64,000 nucleotides of DNA from Corynebacterium occultum (GCF_009734425.1 NZ_CP046455.1:1736001-1800000), one strand, 5' to 3'; numbered from the stretch's first letter, positions 1 through 9,500 are shown. Notes: generated from the sequence alone by a model not told the origin. Numbers and translations are program-made.

Positions 1-293
1 ACCTGTGCCTCAACGAAGTGGCCGATACGAGCCTTGGCCATGACCGGGATGGAGACCGCCTCGATGATGCTGTCGATCATGTCCGGATCGGACATCCGGG
101 AGACACCACCCTGAGCACGGATATCGGCGGGAACACGCTCCAGCGCCATAACAGCGGTAGCGCCGGAATCTTCGGCGATCTTCGCCTGCTCAGCGGTGAC
201 CACATCCATGATCACACCACCCTTGAGCATTTCAGCCAGGCCACGCTTGACCCGACCGGTGCCGGTACCGGGAGTAGAAGTATTGGTGCTCAC
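1..293 (-). CDS. pdxS: Pyridoxal 5'-phosphate synthase lyase subunit PdxS (5' part only)
   Basis: N-terminal 97 residues of PdxS, the subunit that joins ribose 5-phosphate, glyceraldehyde 3-phosphate and ammonia (from PdxT) into pyridoxal phosphate. The window edge cuts the gene. Seen: the typical opening [20 protein letters not shown] followed by [18 protein letters not shown], both family hallmarks, and the lysine of [12 protein letters not shown]. Start chosen at GTG 293 because an AGGAGG lies about 10 nt upstream; an earlier GTG in another position runs into a stop. It follows the PI-mannoside operon on the same strand with a gap of 135 bp, as in M. tuberculosis (Rv2606c). Confidence 0.93.
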   Translation of the reverse strand, partial: MSTNTSTPGTGTGRVKRGLAEMLKGGVIMDVVTAEQAKIAEDSGATAVMALERVPADIRAQGGVSRMSDPDMIDSIIEAVSIPVMAKARIGHFVEAQ

Positions 294-428
294 GTGTTAG
301 TCACGCCTCCTGTGATTAGGGGATCCGAAAGGTTTTGCCCAATGATAGACCGCCTAGTTCGCCCCTCATGAACCGGCTCACCCACAACCCCCACCCCCAG
401 AGGAGGTACCGGATCCAGTGCATCGGGC

Positions 429-905
429 TCAGGGCTCCCCGACCTCCAGATAAGCGAGCTCAAAATAGTCCGGCAACGGAGCGGTACCACCCAGTCGGCA
501 GACCCTCACCAGCGGCCGGGTCCGCAGCGCCCTGGTGGTGGTGACCGCGTCATTGTAGAAACGATGCGCCAACTCAACCCTGGCATTGGCCTCGATCAGC
601 GGTGCCGGCAGCACACCTTGCCCGGCAACCTGCACCGACAGTGCCTCTGAAAGACGTCTCTCCTGCGCCGCCCGACGGTCATACTGACCGTGCGCCAGTG
701 GTAGTGCGGTCGCCGAACGGGCCACCGCCGTCAACTCCGGCACCAGAGCTTCCGCCAGTGAGGCCCGTAGATCCAGTGCGGCCTGCAGGTTCTGCAGGGC
801 GGAGTCGGTGCGGATATGCAGGCGGTTGAGCCGTTGGGCGGTGAAATAGGCCCAGAGCAGCAGCGCGGTGATCGCCACCGCCAGCAGAATGTAGATGATG
901 GTCAC
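429..905 (-). CDS. LemA-like single-helix membrane protein
   Basis: 158 residues. One N-terminal membrane helix (about residues 2-20), then a helical domain with LemA-type features: LNRLHIRTDSALQNLQAALD near 26-45, ARVELAHRFYNDAVTTTRAL near 107-126, and a terminal PDYFEL motif. Function of LemA proteins is not established. The GTG start overlaps the pimA stop by 4 bp, so the two are probably translationally coupled. In M. tuberculosis this position is held by Rv2609c, a membrane protein known to carry a NUDIX domain; no NUDIX box is visible here. Family call is from motif reading only. Confidence 0.7.
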   Translation of the reverse strand: MTIIYILLAVAITALLLWAYFTAQRLNRLHIRTDSALQNLQAALDLRASLAEALVPELTAVARSATALPLAHGQYDRRAAQERRLSEALSVQVAGQGVLPAPLIEANARVELAHRFYNDAVTTTRALRTRPLVRVCRLGGTAPLPDYFELAYLEVGEP

Positions 906-2011
906 CGGACAGCCACCTTGGTGCCATCGGTGACGGTTTCATAGACGGCGAGCACCGCACGGGCCACATTCGACCAGTCATAGAGCCGGGCTCTTTCCTG
1001 CCCCGCCCGGACCAGCTCAGCGCGGATATCAGGTTCGTCGATCAGCAGTCGCAGCTTTGCGGCGAGTTCCTGATCGGAACCGTTGCGGAAGAGCAGACCG
1101 GCGGGGGTGGTGGAGTCACTGTCACAGACGGCGGCAAAGGCCTCCAGATCGCTGGCGATGACCGCACAGCCGGCAGCCATCGCCTCAACCAGGACGATGC
1201 CGAAGCTTTCTCCTCCGGTGTTGGGGGCGACGTAGATGTCGGCCCGACCGAGGACCTGAGCTTTCTCTTCATCGGAGACACGGCCGAGGAAGTCCACGCC
1301 CGCCATGCTGCGGGCCCGGCCACCACCCATGATGGAGACCCGGACCTGACGGTCGAGGCGGCCGAGGGCACGGAGCAGGATGTCGAGTCCCTTGCGGGAT
1401 TCATCGAGGCGGCCGAGGAAGACGATCTCCACGGGCTGCTGCTGTTGTGGATCACGGGTGGCGAGATATTTCTGGTGCGCCCCTCGGTACACCTCGGTGT
1501 CCACCCCGTTGGGGATGAGCACCGGGTCACCACCGAGTTGTTCCACCTGCCAACGTCTCGCCATTTCGGAGACCGCGATTCCGCCCCGGACCTTCTCCAG
1601 ATAGGGCCGCAGGAGGGGATGGGAGAGTTTGAGCACCCGGGAGCTGGCGGCGGAGGCGTGGTAGGTGGCCACCACCGGCCCCTCAGCGGCCCACAGGGCG
1701 GCCATGGAGTAGCTCGGGGAGTTTGGTTCGTGGATGTGGAGGACATCGAAGTCGCCCTCCCGGATGAAGGCCCGGACGCGGCGGAGTACATGGGGTCCGA
1801 TGGCGAGCCGGGCTACGGATCCGTTGTAGGGGATGGGGAGGGAGCGGCCACCACGGACCACGAAGTCGGGGACCTCGGTGTCTGGGGCGCAGGGGCCGAG
1901 CACCTGGACATGGTGTCCGGCGTCGATAAGCACTCTGGCTAAATCAAGGATATGGGCTTGAACTCCGCCGGGTTCATCAAAACTATAAGGGCAGACGATA
2001 CCGATTCTCAC
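902..2011 (-). CDS. pimA: Phosphatidylinositol alpha-mannosyltransferase PimA
   Basis: 369-residue GT4 (GT-B fold) enzyme that transfers the first mannose from GDP-mannose to position 2 of phosphatidylinositol on the inner membrane face, starting PIM, lipomannan and lipoarabinomannan synthesis. Seen: N-terminal CPYSFDEPGGVQAHILDLA with the PI-binding side glycine loop, GRLDESRKGLDILLRAL linker to the C-terminal domain, and the retaining-GT EX7E motif in ESFGIVLVEAMAAG (about residues 267-280). Length fits PimA. GTG start overlaps the acyltransferase stop by 4 bp. Neighbours (pgsA, acyltransferase) make the assignment firm. Confidence 0.94.
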   Translation of the reverse strand: MRIGIVCPYSFDEPGGVQAHILDLARVLIDAGHHVQVLGPCAPDTEVPDFVVRGGRSLPIPYNGSVARLAIGPHVLRRVRAFIREGDFDVLHIHEPNSPSYSMAALWAAEGPVVATYHASAASSRVLKLSHPLLRPYLEKVRGGIAVSEMARRWQVEQLGGDPVLIPNGVDTEVYRGAHQKYLATRDPQQQQPVEIVFLGRLDESRKGLDILLRALGRLDRQVRVSIMGGGRARSMAGVDFLGRVSDEEKAQVLGRADIYVAPNTGGESFGIVLVEAMAAGCAVIASDLEAFAAVCDSDSTTPAGLLFRNGSDQELAAKLRLLIDEPDIRAELVRAGQERARLYDWSNVARAVLAVYETVTDGTKVAVR

Positions 2012-2931
2012 CGGCGGTCCCCCTGCCCCGAACGCTGTTTCTTCCGTTCTTCATAGTCGGAACGCCACTGCGGCTGCAGCATGTGCCAGTCCACCGGGTG
2101 GGCGGCGATATTGGCGCTGAAAAGATTGGCGATCCGCTGCACCGTCTCCGTTAATTCACCGACCTCGACCTCATCGGAGATGGAAAAACCCCAACCTCCC
2201 TCCTCCGGGTACCAGGAGTGGACCACATGCAGGGCGGCGCCGGTCTCCCGCGCCAGTCGGGCGGGTCCGGGAGGCAGGGAAGTTTCCTCCCCGAACATCA
2301 GGGCGGGCACCCCACTGTGCTTGAGATCGCGCTCCCCCATCAGACAGACCACCCCACCGGCCTCGAGGGTCTGGCGCAGCTGTGGGAAAGGCTGGGCGCC
2401 GCCCGTCAACGGCAGCACCTCAAAGCCCAGGGATTCGCGGTAGTCGACGAAAGCCTCATAGAGCACCTCCGGTTTCAGTCTTTCCGCCACCGTGGTGAAG
2501 GTGCCCTGGTGATTGACCAGGAAGAGACCCGCCATATCCCAGTTGCCGGAATGCGGCAGGGTGAGAATCACTCCCCGACCAGAGGCCAGGGAACGATCCA
2601 GGGCGGGCACTCCGATGACCGACTCCGCCAACTGGCGGGCTAGCTCCGGATCCTTCATCATCTGCGGCAGTCGGAAGGCCTCCAGCCAGTAACGGGCATA
2701 GGAACGCACCGAGGCGCGCACCAGGTCCCGGGTGACATTCTCCGGGCCCACCACCCGGGAGAGGTTAAGTCGCAGCTGCTCCATGCCCCGACCGTGGTCG
2801 GAGGCGTAGTCCGCCCCGATGCGGAAGAGCCGACGGGCCAGGGGCTCCGGCAGCCGGCCGATGATCTTCCAGCCCGCCAGATAGCCGAGGGCGGCGGGAT
2901 CAAGATCCCGGAACATGCTGCGCAGTTTCAT
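2008..2931 (-). CDS. Phosphatidylinositol mannoside acyltransferase (PatA type)
   Basis: 307-residue member of the HtrB/LpxL-like lysophospholipid acyltransferase family. The M. tuberculosis relative Rv2611c (PatA) acylates the mannose of PIM1/PIM2. Seen: the catalytic HX4D box as LPHSGNWDMAG near residue 128, a GERDLKHSG stretch near 198 and the typical PPGPARLARETGAAL segment. It lies between pgsA (5 bp upstream) and pimA (4-bp overlap), the conserved PIM operon order. Substrate assignment rests on synteny. Confidence 0.9.
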   Translation of the reverse strand: MKLRSMFRDLDPAALGYLAGWKIIGRLPEPLARRLFRIGADYASDHGRGMEQLRLNLSRVVGPENVTRDLVRASVRSYARYWLEAFRLPQMMKDPELARQLAESVIGVPALDRSLASGRGVILTLPHSGNWDMAGLFLVNHQGTFTTVAERLKPEVLYEAFVDYRESLGFEVLPLTGGAQPFPQLRQTLEAGGVVCLMGERDLKHSGVPALMFGEETSLPPGPARLARETGAALHVVHSWYPEEGGWGFSISDEVEVGELTETVQRIANLFSANIAAHPVDWHMLQPQWRSDYEERKKQRSGQGDRR

Positions 2932-2936
2932 TCTCT

Positions 2937-3590
2937 CTACTTCTCCACTGTTTCTGCGGCACCCTCCGGGGCCGCGACCAGATCCTGTGCCTGGGGTGCG
3001 CGGGCGGCGATGCGCAGGCGCTGCACCACGGTGATCACCGAACCCACCGTCAGCAGCCAGATCGCCACATCAATGGCATAAGGGACACCGAAGCCTTGCA
3101 GTCCGACACCCACCAGACCGAGGATCAGCCGTTCGGGTCGCTCAACCAAGCCCCCGACTATCCGGAAACCACTGGCCTCACCCCGGGCCTTCACATAGGA
3201 GATGACCTGGGAGGAGATCAGCACCACCAGGGAGGCTACGACCAGGGAGGGGGGCGCCTCATAGCTGTAGATCAACCACCAGGTGATCGCAGCGAAAAGC
3301 GCCCCGTCGGTGATCCGGTCGCAGGTGGCGTCCAGGGTGGCACCGAATTTGGTGCCGCCGCCGCGCATCCGCGCCATGGTGCCGTCGACCATGTCGAAGG
3401 CGGCGAAGATGCCGGAGAGGATCGCCGCCCAGACCAGGTGTCCACTGGGGATCAGCAGCACTGCGATCAGGATGGTGATCAGCGCACCGGCCACCGTCAC
3501 CGTATTCGGGGTGATCCCCGTCCGGTTGAGTATCCGGGCCACCGGTTCCACAACGAGAGCGGCGGGCTTGCGGCCGTGGACACTAAGCAT
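2937..3590 (-). CDS. pgsA: Phosphatidylinositol phosphate synthase PgsA (CDP-alcohol phosphatidyltransferase)
   Basis: 217 residues from the chosen start. Makes phosphatidylinositol phosphate from CDP-diacylglycerol and inositol phosphate in the membrane. Seen: the complete CDP-alcohol phosphatidyltransferase signature in FDMVDGTMARMRGGG followed by FGATLDATCDR (about residues 63-91), plus several hydrophobic helices. The open frame extends 54 codons further upstream, but that part is basic, unlike the family, and overlaps the HIT gene. ATG 3590 overlaps the HIT stop by 8 bp, which fits coupled translation and the normal family N-terminus [13 protein letters not shown]. Confidence 0.93.
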   Translation of the reverse strand: MLSVHGRKPAALVVEPVARILNRTGITPNTVTVAGALITILIAVLLIPSGHLVWAAILSGIFAAFDMVDGTMARMRGGGTKFGATLDATCDRITDGALFAAITWWLIYSYEAPPSLVVASLVVLISSQVISYVKARGEASGFRIVGGLVERPERLILGLVGVGLQGFGVPYAIDVAIWLLTVGSVITVVQRLRIAARAPQAQDLVAAPEGAAETVEK

Positions 3591-4356
3591 CGGGGGCCTG
3601 CCCTGGATCAGCTGCGGCTCTCCTGGCGGTAGCCTGAGCCGCTGCCCGCTGCGCCGCTTCAGCCGCTGCCTGGATACCGATCTGCTCGGCCCGCCGGTTT
3701 GCCGCAACCTCATTCTCGGCCTCGGTGGCGGCATAGTCGACATCATCGGCAACGATGCGTCGCCACTCCTCCGCCAGCAGTTGCCGGGTGTCCCGCAGTA
3801 GCTGCGGAAGCACCTTGGTACCGCTGAGCACGGTCATGAAGTTGGCGTCACCCGGCCAGCGGGGAACCACATGCATGTGCAGGTGCTCCTGCACCGAACC
3901 CCCGGAGGCCTTACCCAGGTTGAAGCCGACGTTGATGCCCTCCGGGCGGGAGACCGCATTGATGGTGCGGATGGCCAAACGGCCGAATTCGACCATTTCC
4001 AGGGACTCCGCAGAAGTCAGCTCCTCCAACGCCGAAACCTTGCGGTAGGGGATGATCATCAGGTGACCGCTGTTGTAGGGGTAGAGGTTGAGGATGGCGA
4101 AGACCAGCCTGCCGCGGGCCACGATCAGCGAATCCTCATCGGGGTACTTCGGTGCCTCAACAAAGGGGTTCCGCCGCCGGGCCGCCACCGCTTCCGGGTC
4201 ACCGGAACCCGGGGAACGGCTGATGTAGCTCATCCGGTAGGGGGCCCACAACCGGGTCAGGGCATCCGGGGTTCCCTCCCCAGTGTCCACCCAGACATGT
4301 CCCCCTTCAGGGTGCGCGGCGGTGTCCTCTGCTGGGTGCTCAGCGTCGTGCGGCAA
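3583..4356 (-). CDS. HIT-family Ap4A phosphorylase-like protein
   Basis: 257 residues with the histidine triad [11 protein letters not shown] at about 162-172. The M. tuberculosis gene in the same place (Rv2613c) has been characterised as an Ap4A phosphorylase. The start shown is a TTG inside the 3' end of thrS (17-bp overlap) with GAGGAAG upstream; conserved similarity begins near [14 protein letters not shown], so a later start is possible. The C-terminus is alanine-rich. It shares an operon with thrS, a logical source of Ap4A by-product, but a metabolic link is inference. Confidence 0.85.
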   Translation of the reverse strand: MPHDAEHPAEDTAAHPEGGHVWVDTGEGTPDALTRLWAPYRMSYISRSPGSGDPEAVAARRRNPFVEAPKYPDEDSLIVARGRLVFAILNLYPYNSGHLMIIPYRKVSALEELTSAESLEMVEFGRLAIRTINAVSRPEGINVGFNLGKASGGSVQEHLHMHVVPRWPGDANFMTVLSGTKVLPQLLRDTRQLLAEEWRRIVADDVDYAATEAENEVAANRRAEQIGIQAAAEAAQRAAAQATARRAAADPGQAPDA

Positions 4357-6403
4357 TGGCTTCCTCGCTCGGCTGCGTGTTGTTGCGTTCTGCGATCCAG
4401 TTGGCGATCAACGCCACGGCCTCATCCACGGGTACACCGTTGACCTGGGTGCCGTCCGGGAAGCGGAAGCTGACGGCATCTGCTTCCACATCGCGGGCAC
4501 CGGCCAACAACATGAAGGGGATCTTGCCGGTGGTGTGGTTGCGGATCTTCTTCTGCATGCGGTCATCGGAGGTGTCCACGGTGGCGCGGATACCCTTCTC
4601 CCGCAGCTTGGCGGTGACAGCCTCCAGGTGCGGGATGGAATCATCGGCCACCGGGATGCCCATGACCTGCTGCGGAGCGAGCCAGGCCGGGAAGGAACCG
4701 GCGTAGTGCTCGAGCAGCACACCGAAGAAACGCTCGATGGAGCCGAAGAGCGCGCGGTGGATCATGATGGGCTGCTTCTTGGAGCCGTCCGAGGCGGTGT
4801 ACTCCAGGTTGAAGCGCTCCGGCATGTTGAAGTCCAGCTGGACGGTAGACATCTGCCAGGTACGGCCGATCGCGTCCTTGGCCTGTACGGAGATCTTCGG
4901 GCCGTAGAAGGCTGCACCCTCCGGATCGGGAACCAGGTCCAGGCCGGAGTTGGTGGCCACGCGCTGCAGAATCTCGGTGGAGGTCTCCCAGATCTCATCC
5001 GAACCGACGAACTTCTTCGGGTCCTTGGTGGACAGCTCCAGGTAGAAGTCATCCAGACCGTAGTCCTTGAGCAGGGAGATGATGAATTGCAGGACGGTGG
5101 TCAGCTCCTGCTCGAGCTGGTCCTCGGTGCAGTAGATGTGGGCATCATCCTGGGTGAAGCCACGGGCACGGGTCAGACCATGGACAACGCCGGACTTCTC
5201 GTAGCGGTAGACGGTGCCGAACTCGAACAGCCGCAGCGGCAGCTCACGGTAGGAACGGCCCCGGGAGTCGAAGATCAGGTTGTGCATGGGGCAGTTCATC
5301 GGCTTGAGGTAATAATCCTGGCCCGGTTTGGTCTCGTTGCCGTCCTCGTCGTACTCAGCGTCGAGCTGCAGCGGCGGGAACATGCCCTCCTTGTAGAAGC
5401 CCAGGTGACCGGACTTCTCGAAGAGGTCGCCCTTGGTCACGTGCGGAGAGGTCACGAAGGAGTAGCCGGCGGCGATGTGACGGCGGCGGGAGTGCTCCTC
5501 CATCTCCATGCGGACGGTCGCACCGTTGGGGTGGAACACCGGCAGACCGGAACCGATCTCATCCGGGAAGGAGAAGAGATCCAGCTCAGTGCCCAGGCGA
5601 CGGTGATCACGCTTCTCGGCTTCTGCCAGCATGTGCTGGTGCGCCTCCAGTGCCTCCTTGTCTTCCCAGGCAGTGCCGTAGATACGCTGCAGACCGGCGT
5701 TGGCCTGGTCACCACGCCAGTAGGCGGCGGAGGAGCGGGTCAGGGTGAAGGCCGGGATATAGCGGGTGGTGGGGATGTGCGGGCCCCGGCACAGGTCCGA
5801 CCACTCGACCTCATTGGTGCGCGGGTTGACGTTGTCATAGGCGGTCAGATCACCGGCACCGACCTCGGTGGCCTCATCGGAGTTCGGGTCGACATTGCCC
5901 TTGTCCTGCACCAGCTCCAGCTTGAAGGGCTCATCCTTGAGCTCTTCAGCGGCAGCTTCCGCGGACTCGTAGACGCGGCGTTCGAAACGCTGGCCGGTCT
6001 TGATGATGCGTTTCATGCGCTTCTCGATGGTCTTGAGGTCCTCCGGGGTGAAGGGCTCGGCGACCTGGAAGTCATAGTAGAAGCCATTCTCGATGGCGGG
6101 ACCGATGCCCAGCTTCGTGCCAGGGAACTCCAGCTGCACGGCCTGTGCCAGCACATGGGCGCAGGAGTGTCGGATGACGGCGCGGCCGTCCTCGGTGTTC
6201 GCCGCAACCGGGGTGAAGACCGCCGTGGTTTCCGGGATGTGGGAAAGATCCTTCAGGTTGCCCTCGGCATCCTTGACACAGACGATGGCCTCGGGGCCCT
6301 TGTTCGGAAGGTCGAGCTCACGCATCGCAGCACCGACGGCGGTGCCGCCGGGAACCTCGAAAGATGCGGAAATGACCGGGGCGGATTCGGTGGCGTTCAC
6401 CAT
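4340..6403 (-). CDS. thrS: Threonyl-tRNA synthetase
   Basis: 687-residue class II synthetase that charges tRNA-Thr. Domains in order: TGS (about 1-75), editing domain with the HSCAH (HxxxH) motif near 78-82, catalytic core, anticodon-binding domain from about 570. Zinc ligands are visible in NCPMHN (Cys), [10 protein letters not shown] (His) and [14 protein letters not shown] (His, with the motif 3 arginine). ATG start at 6403 is preceded by AAAGGA. It is the first gene of the PIM operon. The 137 bp upstream contain no obvious T-box; none is expected in this phylum for thrS. Confidence 0.97.
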   Translation of the reverse strand: MVNATESAPVISASFEVPGGTAVGAAMRELDLPNKGPEAIVCVKDAEGNLKDLSHIPETTAVFTPVAANTEDGRAVIRHSCAHVLAQAVQLEFPGTKLGIGPAIENGFYYDFQVAEPFTPEDLKTIEKRMKRIIKTGQRFERRVYESAEAAAEELKDEPFKLELVQDKGNVDPNSDEATEVGAGDLTAYDNVNPRTNEVEWSDLCRGPHIPTTRYIPAFTLTRSSAAYWRGDQANAGLQRIYGTAWEDKEALEAHQHMLAEAEKRDHRRLGTELDLFSFPDEIGSGLPVFHPNGATVRMEMEEHSRRRHIAAGYSFVTSPHVTKGDLFEKSGHLGFYKEGMFPPLQLDAEYDEDGNETKPGQDYYLKPMNCPMHNLIFDSRGRSYRELPLRLFEFGTVYRYEKSGVVHGLTRARGFTQDDAHIYCTEDQLEQELTTVLQFIISLLKDYGLDDFYLELSTKDPKKFVGSDEIWETSTEILQRVATNSGLDLVPDPEGAAFYGPKISVQAKDAIGRTWQMSTVQLDFNMPERFNLEYTASDGSKKQPIMIHRALFGSIERFFGVLLEHYAGSFPAWLAPQQVMGIPVADDSIPHLEAVTAKLREKGIRATVDTSDDRMQKKIRNHTTGKIPFMLLAGARDVEADAVSFRFPDGTQVNGVPVDEAVALIANWIAERNNTQPSEEAIAARR

Positions 6404-6540
6404 AGGTTGCGTCCTTTACACGCTCACGTGGGTGGCGGCATACCTGGCCGCCTCCCACTGGGATCTGGCACAAACCACTCCCCTGGCCGCGGAAGAGACC
6501 AAGGGAGGAGGTTGTTCGCCAATATCCTACCGCGTGCTGT

Positions 6541-7812
6541 TCAGGCTTCGAGCAGTGCCGCACCCCAATAACGCTTCCCGCCCTCACCATCGGGGCTGAC
6601 CCCCGGGGGGATGAAATAGACGGCGGAACCGATGTGGGTGATCCACTGGTTGAGCCGATCGGCCTCATCCAGGCGCTGCTGGATCGGAATGAACTGCGTG
6701 CCGGGATCTCTCTGGAAACAGATGAACACCAGACCCGAGTTCGACAGCACCGGCACTCCCTCGGTCTCAAGGGCAGCGGAGAGCTCCGGCTCCGGCGGGA
6801 GATCATAGTTGTAGGAACGGCGGTGGAGCACCTGTTCCGGATGATCCGCAGGGGGCCGGGAGCGAGCCATGTGACTGGCTGGGTCAATGATCGGCAGGCC
6901 GGTGTGGTCCACGGCCGTCATGTCCGGTTCATCGAACTCCTTATCCCCGGTCAATGGCGCACCCTCGGCCAGGTCACGCCCCACCGACACTTCACGGGAG
7001 GTGCGGTCCAGGATCTCCCAGGTGTCGACGTTCATGAAGACCCGCCGCACCACCATCATGGTCCCACCCCGCCCCCACTGCGGACCCTCGTCGATCCACA
7101 CCTGCTCCAGGAAATCCTCCTCATTGCGGGGGTTGACGGTGCCGTCCTTCTGTCCGAAGAGATTGCGCGGAGTCTGCCCCGGCCGCTGGGCACCCCGGGC
7201 ATCCAGGAAGCCCTGCTGAATCCAGTGGGTGCGGGCATAATCCACGCCGGCCCGGATCAGGTGCCGGGTGGCATGCGCCAGGGTCAGCGGGTCATCGGCG
7301 CAGATCTGCAGCACCAGATCCGACTGTCCCCAACGCTCATCAAGCTGGTCCCGACTAAAAGCGGGGATCTCCGCCAACCATTCCGGGCGCTCGGCACCGA
7401 TGCCCACGGCGTCGAAAAGCGTCGGGCCGAAACCACAGGTCACCGTCAGCCGGGCGGGGGTGTCTGCCAGTTCCGGTTCCAATGATCCAAGCGGTGTCTC
7501 ACCCTGGGTCAGACGGCGGGCATCCTCGGTCCACAGGCGCAGCAGACGTTGCAGACCCCGCTTATCGACGCCCTCCCGGAGATTGAAGGCGATCAGGTTC
7601 AGGTGCGCCTGGGCCGGGGTTGCCACCCCCGCCTGGTGGGGCCCGTCGAAGTCGACGGTCTCCACACCGATGCTGGGGACCTCCGGTTCCGGGGCGGTGA
7701 CATCGGAAGCGACCCGGGTGGTGCAGGCAGCCAGAGCTGCGCCGCCCGTGCCGACACCGAGTCCGGAGAGAAATCCACGGCGGGAAAGGCCAGCGCGAAT
7801 CCTAGTGTTCAT
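6541..7812 (-). CDS. Tat-exported Dyp-type haem peroxidase
   Basis: About 423 residues from the start at 7812 (an upstream ATG at 7827 adds 5). Tat signal: LSRRGFLSGLGVGTGG with twin Arg, then an Ala-rich stretch and a possible lipobox-like AAC. The DyP hallmark GXXDG is present as FGQKDGTVNP; a proximal His lies in AVDHTGLPIIDPASHMAR and the C-terminus has RDPGTQFIPIQQRL. The family oxidises dyes, haem or other substrates with peroxide. ATG 7812 lies inside the last codons of the PCu(A)C gene (overlap 11 bp), so it is the last gene of a copC - PCu(A)C - dyp operon. Substrate unknown. Confidence 0.92.
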   Translation of the reverse strand: MNTRIRAGLSRRGFLSGLGVGTGGAALAACTTRVASDVTAPEPEVPSIGVETVDFDGPHQAGVATPAQAHLNLIAFNLREGVDKRGLQRLLRLWTEDARRLTQGETPLGSLEPELADTPARLTVTCGFGPTLFDAVGIGAERPEWLAEIPAFSRDQLDERWGQSDLVLQICADDPLTLAHATRHLIRAGVDYARTHWIQQGFLDARGAQRPGQTPRNLFGQKDGTVNPRNEEDFLEQVWIDEGPQWGRGGTMMVVRRVFMNVDTWEILDRTSREVSVGRDLAEGAPLTGDKEFDEPDMTAVDHTGLPIIDPASHMARSRPPADHPEQVLHRRSYNYDLPPEPELSAALETEGVPVLSNSGLVFICFQRDPGTQFIPIQQRLDEADRLNQWITHIGSAVYFIPPGVSPDGEGGKRYWGAALLEA

Positions 7813-8407
7813 TCTCCATTCCATCATCTACGTCATCATGGTTTTCGGAATCATGGCCATGATCTTCGAGATCACCGTAGTCCTCATCGCCGGCGGCGAT
7901 GGTGCGGACCGGAACCTCACCCAGCTCCACGGTGGAACCATCAGACAGGTCCATGGTGAGCAGAACAACATCGCCGGCCTCGACCGGGGCATCCAGACCC
8001 ATCAGCATGAAGTGCTCAGCACCCGGCTCAAGCTCATGGCCCTGACCTGCAGCGAGAGTGATACCGCCCGGCTTTTCCTGCATCACTCCGTCGACAGTCT
8101 CGTGGATCTCATAGGCTTCGGCCGCCACATCGGCGCGGAAACCGGTGATGGTGATCTCCTCATCGGAGTTATTTCGCAGCTCACCGAAGATGGCGGTCAT
8201 CGGGTTGTCCTCGACGGTGGCACGAACCACCCCATCCTCGAGGGTGACCGCCGCGGCATTGTCCTGATCGTCTCCACCCGTGGTGGTGGCTTCGGCGGCA
8301 GTGGTGGAGGTGCCTTCCTCCGAGGAATCACCACAGGCCGCGAGAGTGAGGGCAAAGATGGCAAGCAGGGATACGCAGAGCAGACGGGTACGCTTCAAGG
8401 TCATCAT
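7802..8407 (-). CDS. PCu(A)C-type periplasmic copper chaperone lipoprotein
   Basis: 201 residues. Lipoprotein signal peptide with lipobox LTLAAC (Cys about 25), acidic/Thr-rich linker, then a PCu(A)C domain: MTAIFGELRNNSDEEI, YEIHETV, GVMQEKPGG and HFMLMGLD, which supply the His and Met ligands of Cu(I). Such proteins pass copper to oxidases or detoxify it outside the membrane. The tail after about 165 is rich in Asp, Glu and His (DDVDDGMENEH), possibly an extra metal-binding segment. Middle gene of the copC-dyp operon. Confidence 0.88.
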   Translation of the reverse strand: MMTLKRTRLLCVSLLAIFALTLAACGDSSEEGTSTTAAEATTTGGDDQDNAAAVTLEDGVVRATVEDNPMTAIFGELRNNSDEEITITGFRADVAAEAYEIHETVDGVMQEKPGGITLAAGQGHELEPGAEHFMLMGLDAPVEAGDVVLLTMDLSDGSTVELGEVPVRTIAAGDEDYGDLEDHGHDSENHDDVDDGMENEH

Positions 8408-8445
8408 TCCTGATTTTTTGGAAAGAGAGTCCTGGTACTCATGTA

Positions 8446-9066
8446 CTAGGACTGATTGCGGTTCTTGGTGATCATCATGATCAGCACGCCAATGACGAGG
8501 ATGACACCGACACCCCCGAATACCCAGCCCAGCGGGCCGGAGAGGAGCTGATCCTCCGGGGAGGTGGTCTCCTCTTCGGTGTCGCCATCGGTGATTCCTG
8601 CACTGTCTTCTGGAGTGGCGGAACCAGTGTTCTCCCCGTCCATGCTCTCATCTCCGGCAACCTCGAAGGTGATGGAGCCACGGGTGGCATGGCCGTCAGA
8701 GGAGGTGATCTGGAAACCCACGGTGTAGTTGCCCGGTCCCGGATCAATGTCCTCCGGAACCGGCAGAATCACCATGCGTTCATCAAGCTCCGGCTCCCCG
8801 TTGAAGAGCACTTCCCCACTGTCACTGTCACTGACTGCCACAGTGTTGAAGGAATCCTGCGGGAGCCCGGAGAACTCCAGCTCAATCTGCGCCGGGAATT
8901 CCTCCACCACGGAATTCGGGGCAGGATTACCACCGACGACCGAATCATGGGCCTGGGCAGGCGGCAGCCCCAGGCCAACCACCCCAGACAGCAGAGTGAG
9001 AGCTGCGGCTGCGCCGGCAGCCAACAATGAGCGATGGGACAGAGAGCGGGTACGGGACAGACTCAC
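8446..9066 (-). CDS. CopC-domain copper resistance protein (YobA-like), membrane anchored
   Basis: 206 residues: signal peptide (about 10-38), mature N-terminus AHDSVVGGNPAPNSVVEEFP, where the N-terminal His after the Ala cleavage site is the usual Cu(II) ligand, CopC beta-sandwich to about 125, an acidic Ser/Thr/Glu linker and a C-terminal membrane helix LGWVFGGVGVILVIGVLIMMI with basic tail. The arrangement is the standard actinobacterial CopC form that lacks the CopD part. First gene of the three-gene operon; start ATG 9066 has GGAGGAAG upstream. Confidence 0.88.
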   Translation of the reverse strand: MSLSRTRSLSHRSLLAAGAAAALTLLSGVVGLGLPPAQAHDSVVGGNPAPNSVVEEFPAQIELEFSGLPQDSFNTVAVSDSDSGEVLFNGEPELDERMVILPVPEDIDPGPGNYTVGFQITSSDGHATRGSITFEVAGDESMDGENTGSATPEDSAGITDGDTEEETTSPEDQLLSGPLGWVFGGVGVILVIGVLIMMITKNRNQS

Positions 9067-9382
9067 GGAGTGCTTCCTCCTGGTTGACGGCTACGCATCT
9101 CGGGGAACCCGAGGTGCTGAATACATAGTCGTTGGGCACCGCAGATAAGTTCCCGACAGGGTTAATGGACGGTGAACTGAAACCGTGGTGCCACGCTTGC
9201 CCTGAGTCTATTTATCCACCCGGCAGGAAGCACCAACATGCAGGTGGCAGGTCTGGGGAGTTCGGAAACTCAGGCCCGGGAATTTCCGCCTGCAGCTGCG
9301 TTTCAGGGAGATGGCTTAACCGATCAAGGATGAGGAATCGGAGCTGCCGGAGCTCTTTCGATCAGGGGGATCGGGGCTCAGG

Positions 9383-9475
9383 AGGTGCTGTTGCAAAGTT
9401 GGGCGGAGGGGCCACGACGCCCGAGTTTCATCGGATCCGCGGTTTCCGCCAAAACTCGATCTTGCAACAGCACCC
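9383..9475. mobile_element. 93-bp foldback (MITE-like) element with IS6-family-like ends
   Basis: Both ends carry GGTGCTGTTGCAA as an inverted repeat (9383 onward and, inverted, ending at 9475). An inner inverted pair CGAGTTT / AAACTCG surrounds a GC-rich loop. The GGNNCTGTTGCAAA form is the known end of IS6/IS26/IS6100-type elements. No transposase is present and the flanking 8 bp do not match, so this is either an old non-autonomous element or the scar of an IS6-type element with its centre lost. Lies in a gene-free stretch between copC and the tRNA array; the remainder of 9067-9382 shows nothing I can support. Confidence 0.6.
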
Positions 9476-9500
9476 ACATTTTGCCCCTGGCAGGAAAAGA

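Noticed and set aside
6404..6540. T-box or other riboswitch before thrS
   Set aside because: No specifier loop or antiterminator structure could be drawn, and no T-run terminator is present.
4283..6571. 762-codon open frame on plus, antisense to thrS
   Set aside because: Pure shadow of thrS caused by GC-rich third positions; no start signal and no recognisable protein.
9375..9483. Target-site duplication around the foldback element
   Set aside because: Flanking 8 bp differ (GCTCAGGA versus CACATTTT), so insertion by transposition is not directly shown.
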